This document shows positions 34,460 to 48,113 of a stretch of DNA of 64,000 nucleotides, one piece after another. The translations under genes and the position numbers were made by a program. This DNA comes from Paramacrobiotus metropolitanus (taxonomy: Eukaryota > Tardigrada > Eutardigrada > Parachela > Macrobiotidae). The notes beneath the pieces were generated by a model, which saw only the letters and a list, made by a program, of their open reading frames with translations, ran no database searches and was not told the origin of the DNA. Where the stretch lies: assembly GCF_019649055.1 (NCBI RefSeq), contig NW_026570257.1, forward strand, positions 186,001 through 250,000, given 5' to 3'. Positions within the stretch are counted from its first letter, which is position 1. Each line of letters begins with the position of its first letter.

Positions 34460-34911
34460 TACGGATAATAATATTTGTTTTCCTCAATCTGCTTCCATTC
34501 TTGTCAGTTTTTCTATTTTTTATTTTCGTTTATTTTTGTGCATTTCAGATTTTAAACTGTATTTTTTACTTTATTTTATTTTTTTCATTATGTTCATTTT
34601 TATTCCGTCAGTTTTTTTTATTTTCGTTCAGTTCTTGCTCTTTTTTTCGTGTTAGCTCCGACCGCTCTTAATCGCTATGTTTGCACAGTACCGCTCTGAA
34701 ACACTCAAGATGTTTTTAAAAAGCACAGAAAAGGAACGATTTTTTCCTTAAATTACCAAGCCGATTACCGATATACACAGTTAATCATGGCGCTTAAACG
34801 CTTAACTCAATCCATCTGTGAAAGTAAAAATTCCAATTTAATCTGTTGTACATATATACGGTGCTTGTAAATACTATATTTCTTTTAATTTAATTTTGTA
34901 TATTTAACGAG

Positions 34912-37900
34912 CTATTTGTCTATCAATCCTACCCGCACATCCAGCCAGAAGACCTTCTCATACACCGGCTTCTTGGGATTGTAGCCGGCCACCAGGAAGA
35001 CGAAGAAGCTCTGCTGATCGCGACTGATCGGTCCCTGCATCGGCACATCCGCCGTCAGATTCCACGCCAACAGGAAGCAGTGCGACAACGGCGATAAGTA
35101 CACATTGCTGTGATCAACCACTACAAATCCACAACTTTATTAATTTTATAACCAAACGTGCACAAAATAATTGCAACAACATTTCGAAAAAAGTTCAACT
35201 ATGCCAATAAAATCCCCATAAAACCTAAAAATATAAGCTGAAACAGAAAATAAATATAGAGATATATCCCATTAAGAAATAATTTATCATATTCTATGCT
35301 ATCGCATCGAGCTTACGCTGTGCAGAGAGAGTGATGCGGTGCGTCCGCCAATTTCCTTCATGATCGAGCACCTGTTCGTCCAGTTTCTTCACGTTCGGCT
35401 GATACGGGACACTGGCCATTTCCGGCACTTTCACCACTTGATGATGCCTAATAAAAACCATCAAATAAATAAATGAAGTAAAATAAATCAATTCACACAT
35501 AAGTAACATAATTCTACGAAAAATACGCAAAAAACAGTAAACACTAATAACTGGTAATTAAAATTTTGTATAATCATAACCGAATGCTACAAGAACTGTA
35601 AATGACTGTCTATAATGTTTCCCATCATTTAACTGCAATTTTTTCCAAAAATATTACCAACGCTCAAAAAGAAGAAATACGACAAAACACACGCGCTGTG
35701 GCCCTTAAAAAACTAACTGTCTCTGCTTTAAGCCATACTTTAAGTGTTCCATCATTGGATAAATAAAGGGCAGTCCATAATACAGCAGATCATGGCGCAT
35801 CGGTTCGGTGCGCTTTTGCACTTCCTCCGGTGTGGTATCGAACACCTGGCCCAGATTGATGGGTGACACACCCTGAAAATCCAACGGCACGATCCAGACG
35901 CCGTTATCCGAGCTGGTCAGCGTTCCGTTCCGGTTAAAGGTCTCGCGGTGGAAATGCTACCGGCAAAATAAACCAGAATTATCCAATTCGATTTCTTATA
36001 CCGACAGTCATGATTAGCTACGGCCTATGTAATTATAGAATAAAAATGAAACACATTTTATAAAACTTTTTAATGTATCCGAAATTTTTTCATGGGTAAT
36101 CATGGCCGTTTCACAAATCGCATTTTTTCCAGTGCATTTTCAGAGTAATTATTAATCTGAACACTTTTCTCGCGCTGTTCACACTCTGCATTTTCCCATT
36201 TTCATACTGAAAATTGTTTTTAAAAAATCATTAAAAAAATCATTTAAAATCCAAAATTAATAAAAATTTATTTCAATGGATCAAAAATTAAAATCATTAA
36301 AAATTAGAATAAAAAATTTACATCATTTATCCATGTAAAATTTTATTCTCAGCATTGTACCTGCATAGCCAAACGTTTGGGCACGAGCGGACCCGGTGGA
36401 GAACTGTAAGGGAATCCCACGCTGGAGAACGCGACGACTAGCACCGTCGACACGAACAGCACCGCCGAGAATTTGACAATGAGCCATGCCACCCACTTCT
36501 CCGTCACTTCAATCAGACTACTCTGCAAAACGATGGAAACAGAACATATTACCGACTTGGTGGCAGCTTCAAGCAACAACCGCGATTCTGGCACCGGAAG
36601 TCATTACAACATTCTTCACACATACTGGTCTAACGCGCAAAGAAATAAAAAACGGAAAAAATAGTAACATTTTACATCGCTATCAGTTTACACTAGTATT
36701 CACTCAACTGGATTCTCAACATGTACACTCAACTGGATCCATGAATCTAAGGCTTTATGCCAGTACACTACATCATCCCATGCACAAACGGCATTTGTGC
36801 ATGCATTTGTCAAATGCATAGTTCAGAATTAGCGTACTGAGAAGTGTGAACTCAACTGCATTTGAGCAAATTTGACAAAAAAATTAATATTCAAATTTTA
36901 ATTACTTTCAAAATAATAATAAATAAATATCTAGGATAATTTTCAGAAAATACATAATAACAATAAAAAGACGCCAAGCATAAAATTTATAAATTAATAC
37001 ATAAATTAAGAAGGATACGGACGTAAACAACAAAGATAACAATTCCTTTCCAACGAGCTTAAAAAAATGAAAGATTTTCACAATGTGCACTCAGTTCAGA
37101 AACCAAATATTAGCAATTTTTTAGGCCGGGAAAACCGAATTATACTGTATATAAGAATAACCATAAATTATCCTAATTTATTATTATTATTTATTCTTAC
37201 ATAGTAGCCTCCGACCAGCACCGTGATGCCGGCGACCAGGACGGCCAGCGCCACGTCGGGATTCAGCTCGGAGCCGGTGCGGCCGAAGATGGGCACGAAG
37301 ACCTCCATGGCCGACGTCAGCACGTACAAGCCGAAGACGGTGGGCAGTGCCAAGCAGATCAAATGCGCCATCACGAAGGCAACCACATCTGCAACAAAAA
37401 ATTCACATCACCACTGAGAACGCACTTTTGCTTCGTAAGCAATTTAATTCTGCTGCCAAAATCAAGCTGCGAACAACGGGATAAATCTCCTTATAATTCT
37501 TATAAAAAAAAATTACAAATTACTGTTTTAGTACGGACACAGTACGCATTCCATCACAATGACTTAGAAAATTCAATCTCCATTTCCACAAATATTAAGG
37601 GCAAAAAAGTTAAAGGCAGACACCATTACAACTGTAAAACTACATTTTTCAAAACGATCACATTCAGCTTCAACATCTCGTATTTTTTCTCGCTGACGAG
37701 ACCTTACACTACGTCACTCAACCAACAACACAGAACACACTACAAGTCCACAACCAAACAAAAGCTTTCCACATAAATGCTAAATTAAACGCACCTTTGC
37801 GGACGGTCGGCTGCATGTGCAGCCAGATAAAGCGCAGCGGGATGGGCGCGGCCACGAAGAAGAGCGGGACAAAGGCGGAGGTGAGGCCCTTGACGGTCAT

Positions 37901-40900
37901 GCCCACCAGGATGACGATCCACACTAACCCGGTCAGATAATACACCAGACTCTCTTTCAACGCCAACGGAATCGACACCTACACACAGCAGCAAAAGATT
38001 ATAACAATCCAAGGGAAAACGAATCAATAAATTACATCGATTAAATAAAATACAGCAAGACCGAATAAAATTCACAGAAATTAAAGACAAAGATTTACTG
38101 AACAACACTAATACAGAAGACCGATAGAAAAACACAGAATAAATACACGTTAACACTCTAATTTGTAAGGAAAATTTTTTGGATAAACAGAATATTAAAA
38201 AAAACGAGGAAATACCAGAAAAACAAATGATCACCAAAATGTTAAGACTACGACACAACCATAGAAAGAAATCACTCGTATCACTTCTCATTCCGGACCG
38301 CGCGAAAGTAATACACCAATAGAAAGTCGGTTCGCTAGCCACCACACTACATTCCTTAATCAAAAAATAATAGAACGCATGGCGTGGGCCGTGGTGTGTT
38401 ATTTTATGCCTGCTAAGCATTAAATAATTCACAGCAAAAACAACGCCATTTGCAGCACAAATGACAAAAACGATACAGTACTAAATCTTACAAGTTAGCC
38501 CAAAACGTAAAATCAATCTCGTGTTATAGCAATACAAATAATAAAACGCTAATAACAAAAAAATTAAAACAAATGAAAATAACGTGACAGAATAAAAGGT
38601 AATCCCGATCGCTGATTACTGGAAAAATTTTTAATTCAACGAACGAAATTAATATGAGCAGTTCCCATATCAGAATATCCCCTTGGCCACACTCTACGTT
38701 TCTCTATTAATCTGCTACCAACTGTGCCGTAACTCTTAAGTCTGTGTTCGAGTCGTAATGCAGAAATTGTGTAAAAAATTAAAAAAATTACAAAGAAAAA
38801 AAGCGCATTCACTTTCAAAGAAACAAATCAAAAGAATAAGTTAACCAAAAATGTAATAAATTATATAAATGCCATAATAAAATATTCGCACCCACCATAT
38901 CACGATAACCGAACAGTCCGGTGTGCAGCGCAAACACCACGCCCACCGCCGGGACGGCGTACAGCGCCACGCTGAGGACAGGTCGGGCGAACCAGCTCAT
39001 GGGCGCCAGCAGACTGACGGCGTAGCCCAGACCGCCACTGACCGCCACGGGCAGCGTCCAGCTGGTCAGGACCACCAGCACCCCACAGACCACGCCCTTG
39101 AGGATCGGGACGTCGGGGAAGAGGGCGCGGGCGTCGCGGATCTCCCGCTGCAGCTCCAGGAGGATGGCCAGGCTGGCGGTGACGGCGAAGAAGTAGTTGA
39201 CCACCAGCCCGGTGAAGTACGAGTACATGATGAAGGTCAGGCCCAGGAAATCGTAATACACCGCCGAATCACTGGCGCAGGTGACGCAGTTCTCTGCAAA
39301 AATATCACGAAGTTCATCAGTATCATGAAATAAAAGCAGTTGAACACAAATTTACAGTGCGAATTACAAAAAAAGCGAATAAAAAAATTAAACAATTTGA
39401 AACGCAATTAAAAAACCAATTTCGCTACAATTAAATTATTAATACGAATAATACGATTTCGCAACAGGAAACACCAACTAAAATATCACAAAAAATAAAT
39501 TACAAATCCTGCAGTAAATAACTGCAATTCGGGTGACTAACTGCATCAAACTTGAGGAAAATAAAATACAGATACAATCCAACGCTAAACCCGCCGCACT
39601 GCGAAATCCCCCATCAAATGATTAATGTTGGCAAAAACTGAACAATAATATCACCCGACTGAAAAATCATTTCCATTCTTAAAAATTAAAAAAAATCGCT
39701 CTTTGCCTATTGGTTTCAGTGCTTCAACCTACCCAGATCGTAGAATTCTGGTGAGGTCAGAATGCCATAAATCAGCGCCAACAGATTCTCTCCCGACCGC
39801 TGCAGGGTCCCGCGCGTGATCTGGTCAATAGTGTCGTAATGCGTGTGGTAAATGTAACCGTTCTCAACGTAGGCAATATCCACACCTAACCACCAATTAA
39901 TTCACTTAGTGAACTTCCATTTCGGCAACCTGAAAAATGCGCCAGAAGCAACGGAGACCGTACCCGGCAACTGGCCATGGTCGCGGAAGATGCGGAAGTC
40001 GGTGTCGCTGGGAATCACACCGCTCTGGAAGATCTCCTCGCCCATGGAATTCCCGCACGGGTACGGCACACGGGAGTAGGCTCGCACCAACCACGGATGT
40101 TTAGGCCCTAAGAAAAATTAATCCGTGATCTTTTAATAGGATATTTCAATATACCCACTCATACATTTTAAAATAAACGTTTCTTATTTATTAAATTTTT
40201 TTTCCTTTACGTTGTTCAATCTTGATATCTTACAGAATTTAAAGAAATATGCTCAGGGAAGTCATAGATATCAATTAACAACAAGCAAATCAGGAGAAAA
40301 AAATACTGTATAAAAGAGCACGACAAAGACACAAAGCCAAAAGATTAACCAGAATTATTGTACTTAACCGAACGTAATAACAGTGAAAACTATTTGCAAA
40401 ACGCCACAAAATATCAACTGACGATAACGGAAAATTCTGTTACAAAACAAAAAAACAGCGCTCAATGAGTACAAGTATTATTATAATCGCGCCTGAACCA
40501 CTCCATGCCATCGTTTGCATTTCTGAGCCCCTTCTCTACGCTCCAACCGGTTTTAAAGTGAACATTTAAAACGAGAAACTTCACTCGATAAAAGCCGGTT
40601 AAGAAGCAATAAGCCTGCGCGGATGGGAAATAATTAAATGATTCAAAATGCAATTTGTAACCAATTCGGTTACCGGTCTGAAACAGGGCGTCACGTCCTC
40701 CACTGCCGGCCGCTTCCAGGTTAATGAAGGCGGTAATGTCCTTCGCCCAGGGATGCTGCGTTACGAAGCCATGACTGCCCTGAACAATACAATAAAAAAA
40801 GGCTGATATCAAGCATTTTACTTTCGACATTAAATTTTACACTGTTAGAAATTAAGTTAACTACAGTGCTCTCACTATTCAAATACAATTAAAAACAATT

Positions 40901-42829
40901 TATGCTACCGTACTCTTAACAGCGAAGAACGGACTTTTTTCCATCCAAATAAACTGGGTTGATTTACCGCAAAAAAAATCAAAAGTTTTTGAAGAAAAGC
41001 AAAAAATTATCGGGAAATATGATTTTTAGCATGGTAATAAAAGTTTCACATTTAATGCCGCCCAACACCGCGGCAGGAATCCAGATCAGAAGATAGTGTC
41101 TGTAGATTGTATGTAACCAGCGACATTGCAAGCCACTGCACTACGTTGAGTCACACCAGAGCAAAACCATCCGGTCGTTAGCGTATCACAAGCATATCAC
41201 AAAATCATAGAAACCCGTGATTTTTTTCATGGAAAACGGTGAATTCGTTTTTCTCCGCTAGTGATGCAAGAAAACCAATACGGAACGCGCGTAGTCAAGA
41301 TCAGTTAGACAGCGCCGTGGCTAGCTGACCGTGCGAAATCAATCCAGCAAAAATAATTCAATAGCGTACTGTACCTGTAGAATGCTCTCTTCGGCCCCGT
41401 TAAAGAGGAAGAGCAGATTGGCCGGGAGAGTGCCGCGCTGCGAAAGGACCGTCAGCACTTCCAGCATACTGACACACTGCGCTAGATCGTCACTGGCCCC
41501 GTCCACGCCGATAGCCGCGTCAAAATGGCAGTTGACCAGCAGTGTGCGATTCGAGTCGGCGTCCACCGGGCCGATGCGCACCAGCACATTGTGCACGTCT
41601 TGGTAGGCGTTGTTGAAACCTGCCGGATGAAACCGACCGCAATCAGACACCATGATCAAGGAAACATGCGTTTGCTGTCCGCGCGCAATTAGACAAATAA
41701 AAAATAAAATAATAAAAATTAGAATACAGTAGTATTTTATTTAGTATTAAAAAAATAGTATTTCAACAAATAAAGCAATTTAATTAGAATGTGGATTAAT
41801 TTTGAATGCATAGCATTAAAAAAATTTAATATTTTTTGTTATTAAGTTTAAAAGGAATTTTCAAAAAATGGACTGACGTGGGAAAAAAACACAGAAGACG
41901 CTTTTCTAAGAAAACAAAAACGACACATAGATCTAACAGTTCAAGAAAAAATTATTTATGATTACACAACGGAATGACATGTATTCATTCAACAATAAGA
42001 ATTAAAAGCAAACAAAAACTATAACGAAACTACAAAAACTACATAATTATTTTTACTTATAAAACGAAAATCAAGTGGAAATCTACAAAAACTACGCAAA
42101 AGATACACAAACAGGAATGAAAGAAATAAGAAAACTAAGTAATAAAGAAAAGAATAATCAAAAGTGAAGAAGAAATAAACAAAAAAAAATAGAAAACAAA
42201 CCAAAAACAGACCGCAGACCAACTGAAAATAAAAATTATCAATAAGAAAAAAACCATCAAATAAATAAAAATATTTAGAAAGCGGCAAAAAGCAGCAGAA
42301 AAGCCAGACCAACGCGAGACACGATAGGAAACACGAACACAGGCACGGACAGTCCACCACCCCCCGCTACGATCAAATACTCCCCCTTACCACCTAGAAA
42401 TGCCAGCCGGAAGGATCCACTAACCACCTGGTGGTCAATCTCCACCCGGTGCACCGGCGAGGCCTTCTTCTTGATGGCTTCCGCTTCCTTAATGATATAC
42501 CGCGCGGCAAAGCGGTCATTCCCGTCCGTGCCGACGGTGCGCGGCCGGAAACTGGTCAGGACAATCAGATGCTGCAGCGCCCGGTCCTCGCTGAAGCGGG
42601 TCAGATCGCGGGTGTCGCCGTGCTGCGAACTGGGCCAGGGATCCGGCAGATGGGAGGCAATGTGGCGGGAGGTGAACTGTACGACGGCGATGTAGGCGAA
42701 GATGGTCAGCCAGCTGAGCAGACCGAGGCGCGGCAGGTTGCGGTCGGGTGCCGGCTGATAGTAGTGCTGTAAAGGCGAACGGGCGGACGGAGATTGCGAG
42801 GACTTTTGTACACGCTGACGGATATCCAT
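34912..42829 (-). CDS. ERMP1: Endoplasmic reticulum metallopeptidase 1
   Basis: Twelve exons join with continuous phase and give 865 residues (the vertebrate protein is about 900). They are 42391-42829, 41375-41619, 40674-40779, 39964-40107, 39733-39885, 38896-39293, 37795-37978, 37201-37388, 36361-36522, 35718-35956, 35317-35447 and 34912-35120. Exon 1 has a cytosolic tail and the first membrane helix ([16 protein letters not shown]). Exons 1-5 form a lumenal M28 zinc-peptidase domain: NCHFDAAIG...[48 protein letters not shown] and [14 protein letters not shown]. Exons 6-9 encode the polytopic membrane region and exons 10-12 the lumenal C-terminal domain. The metal-binding His and Asp residues and the Glu of the AEE motif are visible. 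Family members are ER-membrane peptidases implicated in ER homeostasis and tissue organisation. Confidence 0.93.
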
Positions 42830-44350
42830 GATTTATTTACCTGCAAATTTCCACCAATTTTCATATGAATACCGTTAAAGAACCCTTACAGTATCAAAAA
42901 CAGTGTTATATAGTAGTCCAATGATTCGATCACAAACTTCAATGATAAGCAAACGAAATTAAAACTAAATCAAATCACAAATGTCTATAACAGAGTGTAG
43001 TTGCACATTTTTATTCGCTTGTCAGGCCTGAGTCAGAATCAATAAACCAGCGCAAAGATGAATGATTAATATAAATAAAGGTTAAGGACTAATATAAAAC
43101 TAATAAAAAAAGATTACAGAAAACCGAAGATTAAAGATTCTTAAGATTAAAACTGAAACCGACGATTAAAGATAAATCTAAGCTTTCAAGACGAAAGTAA
43201 AACTAATCTAATCCCAGTCTGAACTTACAAATCACATGCAAAAAGGATCTTAGAATTTGACATTGAAAAAGAGCGGGAACCCGGCAAAACAACTGTCGAA
43301 AATGCAAACTAGCAAAGCGAACGAAATTAAATGGGGTGTTTTAAAAATGTGTAAAATTACCGCAGTTATGGATACCAGCATCAAATGATTAATTAATCGT
43401 CCACGTAACGAAATATCCGACAGAAAATAATCACAAAAAAATTCTACAATCCTTGGCCATGTTTCATCATTAGTACATTCGGCAGCTGTGCCACTAATCA
43501 AAAGTCTAGTGCGAAATAAATCATAACTGACAAATATTTCGGCACCGGAAATTGAACCGCACAACGAGGCGGAAAATTCTACCAGAAATAATCAAAAATT
43601 TGCAGACACTGGTGGATGACATAACGCAAGTTAAAACTGGATTACTTCCGATTAGATAAAAATGCAAGATAAAGAAACCAGAGCAGCCGATAAATTTTTA
43701 GGACTCTGCCTGTAGGCTGTCGGCAGATTGTTACGAATTAAAAATTCAGGATGAAATTACTACAAAATATTATTTCTGTGTTTACTGTACTCTTTCCACA
43801 GTTCTGATGCAATATGACAAAATAAGAAATTCATTATTTTTTTATTAATAAAACTTAAAGCTGTTCTACTGCCAGGAAGGAACGAAAGTGTGATGAAAGC
43901 CGATAAGATGTCAAGGTTTCGGTTGCTTGGTAACAAAAATTCCCGCTAATTCTACGGCTTCCGTTGTGCCAATCATAAACTGTTTTTTTGGTTCAGTTTA
44001 TTGTTATTTTCGTAAATTTACATTCTTAAACAAAACTACAAAAAAACTGCAAAAAAAAAGAAGACAAATGCAGGCGGGTATGTTGTTTAATTTAAAGACA
44101 GGTAATTTAAATTTAAGTCATATTATTTAATTTTAATTATCTGTAGAGCGCTCATGTTCTATCAAGCACGAACAATTTCTAACAGATTAGGTACCGCGAA
44201 ACGCAGAACAGAACAACTCCTTAAATTATTTTATTCCATCTCCAAACTAAATGGTACACTCTACGATTCACACTCATGACTTACCGTTAAATAACACACG
44301 AAAAAATCCAAATAAAAAATCTCCAAAAAATTCCCAGTAAATCACAAAAA
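42830..44350. other. ERMP1 upstream region, no gene recognised
   Basis: AT-rich interval between the ERMP1 start and the TIMM29 stop. Low-complexity AAGATTAAA-type runs occur near 43085-43190. A 5' UTR exon of ERMP1 may lie here, but I cannot show one. Confidence 0.4.
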
Positions 44351-44992
44351 TCACTCCGGATGGATATCATAATCCCTCATGGCGCGCTCCATCCTCCACC
44401 ACCTTCCCCACACCCCCACATCCACCACGGTGTCCCACAAGCGCTCCAGCGGCACCTTCAAGTACTTACACCGTGCTTCGTACAAATCACAGCCTTTATC
44501 GAAATCCCTCCGCAACACCACCGCGGCCAGCCCCCAATTCTGATACTCCAGCCGTCCCTGATTGCGCAACCGGCCCACCTCCACCAGAAACTCCTCGGCG
44601 GCCGGATTACGGCTGCGCACCGGCACTTGGATGAGATCGTTGTTGGCGTCCAGCCAGTGATCGCGGAAACTCAGCTCGGTCGGGTTGCGACGGTACGCCA
44701 GATACGCCGTCAATAAACCGAGGCTAATGGCCACGGAGCGCCATGGACGGGCGCGGGAATCCTCGGCGGCGTCCTTGATTACGCTGGCGTAGTCGTCGAG
44801 GACGTTGAGGACGAAGCGCACTGCGGGGAAACACGGTTAAAACGTCAAGAAGCCATTTACGGCGCAAGGGGACGGTTCGCTGTACGTACCTGGTTTGAAG
44901 TTGGTGATCCGATCGCGTGTTTTCACTATCGACGGTCGGGCCAGGAATGTGCTTACGGAGTGCAGAGGAAAACGCTTCAAGATTACCGACAT
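44351..44992 (-). CDS. TIMM29: Mitochondrial import inner membrane translocase subunit Tim29
   Basis: Two exons (44890-44992 and 44351-44820; donor GTACGT, acceptor cccgcag, phase 1) encode 190 residues. Exon 1 gives a basic, hydroxylated N-terminus typical of a mitochondrial presequence (MSVILKRFPLHSVSTFLARP). Exon 2 has DDYASVIKDAAEDSRARP, then a hydrophobic helix (SVAISLGLLTAYLAY), then family motifs EEFLVEVGRLRNQGRLEY, NWGLAAVVLRRDFDKGCDLYEARCKYL and the C-terminal VDVGVWGRWWRMERAMRDYDIH. Vertebrate Tim29 (about 260 residues) shares this order and belongs to the TIM22 carrier translocase. The gene is divergent from ISCU, another mitochondrial gene, with a transposable element inserted in the shared upstream region. 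Confidence 0.88.
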
Positions 44993-45110
44993 CTGTACAG
45001 GTGAGCAAATAAATCTAGCGAAGATGAGTAAAAAGTGAAGACGTGGGGATTTTAAATCGCTAGCAGCGATATTTCGACATCACGAGGAAACTTGTTTGCA
45101 AGAATGCAAA

Positions 45111-45117
45111 GACAGAC
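45111..45117. repeat. Left target-site duplication GACAGAC
   Basis: GACAGAC here and at 47227-47233 directly flanks the long-TIR element; the match can be read as 7-9 bp because the next bases AG are shared. Confidence 0.65.
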
Positions 45118-47226
45118 AGATGCGGATAAGGACATGCGACTGCACTGCCAATGCGTTGAGCGCGCTGGTGTTCGTTGCGACGTCGGCCAAGTGCAATGCG
45201 GGTGACGTCGACAAGGCATACTACCTCCGGATGTCGCAACACTGCAATAGCTTTACTGTGTTTTAATTTGCAGTCTCATAACTTATTTCTGATTTTTTAA
45301 TCGAAAATAATTAGTTTTTAATATCTTTGTCATTTGAGGTAACAATAAGTCGATAAATCCAACTAGTGCTAAATTCAGTAAATTGCTAATGCAGTTCACC
45401 ATGCACTTGTAAATCAAAGTTTAATTCTACGCTGCTGTTGATTTCAATAGTTCACTTTGAAAATTTGTCGATTTGATTTTGTATTCATAAATTTTGTAAA
45501 ATCTTAAAAATAAAGCTTTTGCTGTTGTTTAGAGTGCTTATGAACCAGGTTATAATGCTGAGCTCTAACAATAAATACTCACGGATGCAGTAAGTTAATA
45601 GTGAATTTCTCGTTATATAATTACAGTTTACGTATGTTACAGATTTTGAGAATTAAAAAAAATTGCATTTTACAGGTATTAGAGCTGATTGCACTGTAAT
45701 TAAACACTTACAGATTATACATTAATGATAAATAAGTATAAGCACTTGTGCGCTACGATAACCTTTCTTTTTCTCATATATACACCAAAACATTTGGAGA
45801 GAACTGCAAACAGACCGTTCGTTTCAGGCATGAATTTATTATTTCTGGCAGCCCAAAGTAAAACGTAACATTAAAAACACTCGAGTAAAAAATACACGAC
45901 GGCAATGAGTCATTAGTTCATATTTAGTCCTAGTCGTGCGGCATAATTGTGCACCACGGTGTCTCCAAATGCTGATTACTGTGCACCACAAAAGGATTCA
46001 TAACTTTTTTGAAAATAATCATTTAGCGCATAGTGCTTGTGTTCTTGTGACTCCTATTAACGGTTAACCGGCATCATAATTTTATCCTGCGGCTATTTAT
46101 AACTTTTTTATTCAAAATTAAATGTGTTGCTGTTGCAATATTAATTTTCATCTCACTTGCGTTATATTACGCAGATATAGTAATACCACATCTGGTATTA
46201 TATGTGTAATTATATAAAATATGTGGAATTATATAAAATAACTTTATAGATGCAAACTACAGACTTGCACGAGTGCTACAGAGTAGTCGGCTTTCGGCCA
46301 GCACCTGATCAATGGTAATTGGCAAATAAAAAATAACCTTAATACGTTTAGCCGCCTGATGTTGCGGCCCATTTCTTTAAAAATTATATTCCTGGTAAGT
46401 ATGTACGTGTAACTTACGAAGTATTATTTTTTGGTACTATTGATATTACTGGAGAATGTTAGAATGTATGATTTTATTATTGTAAGTGAAAAAGCATTTT
46501 AGTTACAGTACTCTGGAAGCCGGCATCTGCCTACTTCGAAGTGTTTAATTTTGACCTACAATTCAATGCAAAAAAATGATGAAAAAAACTGCGGCAAAAT
46601 CTTTGGCGTAGCGAAAATTTCACTCGAGTGAATACAAGAAAACGGAAATTTTTAAATTTTTTTGACGGAGTTTTTTAAAAGATGGGAAGTCAGAAGGTGC
46701 ATTTTTATGCGGGTGCCTCACTAAAAATTTTATAAGTAATTTTCCGATGCATTCCACAAAATTCGCCACACAGTTTTATAATTCACCGGTACATTCCACA
46801 AAAATCCAAAGGCGTCGCGAAATTACTGAAACGCACTATCAGCCAAAATACGAGCGTATAGATATAAGAGCTTATTCTTTAAAATTGTAAACTGGAATTT
46901 CGTGGTATATGCCGGTGAATTATAAATTAAACTTTGACGTACGTAGTGAACAGCATTAGCAATTTACTGAATTTGGCACTAGTTAGAATTATCGACTTAT
47001 TGTTAGATCAAATGACAAAGATATTAAAACTAATTATTTTCGATTAAAAAATCAGAAATAAGTTATGAGACTGCAAATTAAAACACAGTAAAGCTATTGC
47101 AGTGTTGCGACATCCGGAGGTAGTATGCCTTGTCGACGTCACCCGCATTGCACTTGGCCGACGTCGCAACGAACACCAGCGCGCTCAACGCATTGGCAGT
47201 GCAGTCGCATGTCCTTATCCGCATCT
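45118..47226. mobile_element. 2.1-kb long-TIR transposon, non-autonomous
   Basis: The terminal inverted repeats are about 305 bp each (about 45118-45424 and 46921-47226). The outer ~200 bp (AGATGCGGATAAGGACATGC... inward past GACATCCGGAGGTAGTATG) are nearly identical, with growing divergence inward. Flanks carry GACAGAC(AG) on both sides. The 1.5-kb core is AT-rich without a transposase frame. Long TIRs with a 7-9-bp duplication are most like Mutator-type (MULE) or hAT elements; the superfamily is not proved. It separates the divergent TIMM29 and ISCU genes. Short reading frames within the TIRs are mirror images of each other and not genes. Confidence 0.85.
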
Positions 47227-47609
47227 GACAGACAGCCGAAATGCAAACATATGACGGGCTGGTTTGGCTGCGGCACCGAATGGCCTGCCATAAATCCTAA
47301 TGGGCTGCTGAACGGTCCATCAGAGCCACTCAGCTGCGTAGCCATCGCGCAGGCTGATCAACATCACAGTTGATCTGAAACCAAAATTTCGAAATCACGC
47401 GTTTGATAATCTTCTTTTTCATTTTATTGCGATTCCTTCGAAAGAATAAACTTCACAATTTAACTTACTAACTTTTAGATTTTCAAAATAAATTTCTGAT
47501 ATATCTAGAACTTGTTGCTTGTCAGTTCTTACACATTTGTGAGCTGAGTTGCTTATTATCGTCGTTTTCTGTGCGCTCGGGAATTTTCCCCGCGCTGTCA
47601 TACTCCACG

Positions 47610-48113
47610 ATGTCGCTCTTCCAGAACAGCCTGCGTTTCGTCGCCCGCAGCCCTCTCCTGCGTCCCCGCCACCCCGACCCCCTCGTTCTCACCGCCGCCT
47701 ACCACGAGAACGTCATAAAGCACTTTGAAGCCCCGCAGAACGTCGGCTCCCTCAACAAGGACGACGCCAACGTGGGTACGGGACTGGTCGGTGCTCCCGC
47801 CTGCGGGGACGTGATGAAGCTGCAGATCAAGGTGGACGAGCACGGGAAGATCATCGACGCCAAATTCAAGACGTTCGGGTGTGCGTCGGCCATCGCCTCC
47901 AGCTCCCTGGCCACGGAGTGGGTCAAGGGGAAGTCGCTGGATGAAGCGGCCAAGGTGCGCAATACGGACATTGCCAAGGAGCTGTGCCTGCCCCCGGTCA
48001 AACTGCACTGCTCCATGTTGGCGGAGGACGCTATTAAGGCGGCGCTGAATGACTACAAGGTGAAGCGGGACAAGAAGGACGGGGAGGCGCCGCGCGCGGC
48101 CGCCGCCAACTGA
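47610..48113 (+). CDS. ISCU: Iron-sulfur cluster assembly scaffold protein ISCU
   Basis: An intronless gene for 167 residues from the ATG at 47610 (an upstream in-frame ATG at 47571 is less likely). The N-terminus (MSLFQNSLRFVARSPLLRPR) is a mitochondrial presequence. The scaffold domain follows: YHENVIKHFEAPQNVGSL, GLVGAPACGDVMKLQI, FKTFGCASAIASSSLATEWV and LCLPPVKLHCSMLAEDAIKAAL. The three cluster-ligand cysteines (in PACGD, FGCAS and HCSM), the Asp after the first of them and the LPPVK chaperone-binding motif are all present. In mitochondria it receives sulfur from the NFS1 complex and iron with frataxin, and passes 2Fe-2S clusters on through HSC20/HSPA9. A possible AATAAA lies at about 48377. 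Coding DNA is much more GC-rich than the flanks. Confidence 0.95.
   Translation: MSLFQNSLRFVARSPLLRPRHPDPLVLTAAYHENVIKHFEAPQNVGSLNKDDANVGTGLVGAPACGDVMKLQIKVDEHGKIIDAKFKTFGCASAIASSSLATEWVKGKSLDEAAKVRNTDIAKELCLPPVKLHCSMLAEDAIKAALNDYKVKRDKKDGEAPRAAAAN

Noticed and set aside
37223-37417. Plus-strand frames opposite ERMP1, TIMM29 and ISCU exons
   Set aside because: Shadows of GC-rich coding exons on the other strand.
45060-45242. 60-residue frame near the left end of the long-TIR element
   Set aside because: Its mirror image occurs in the right TIR; it carries no transposase motif and lies within the repeat itself.
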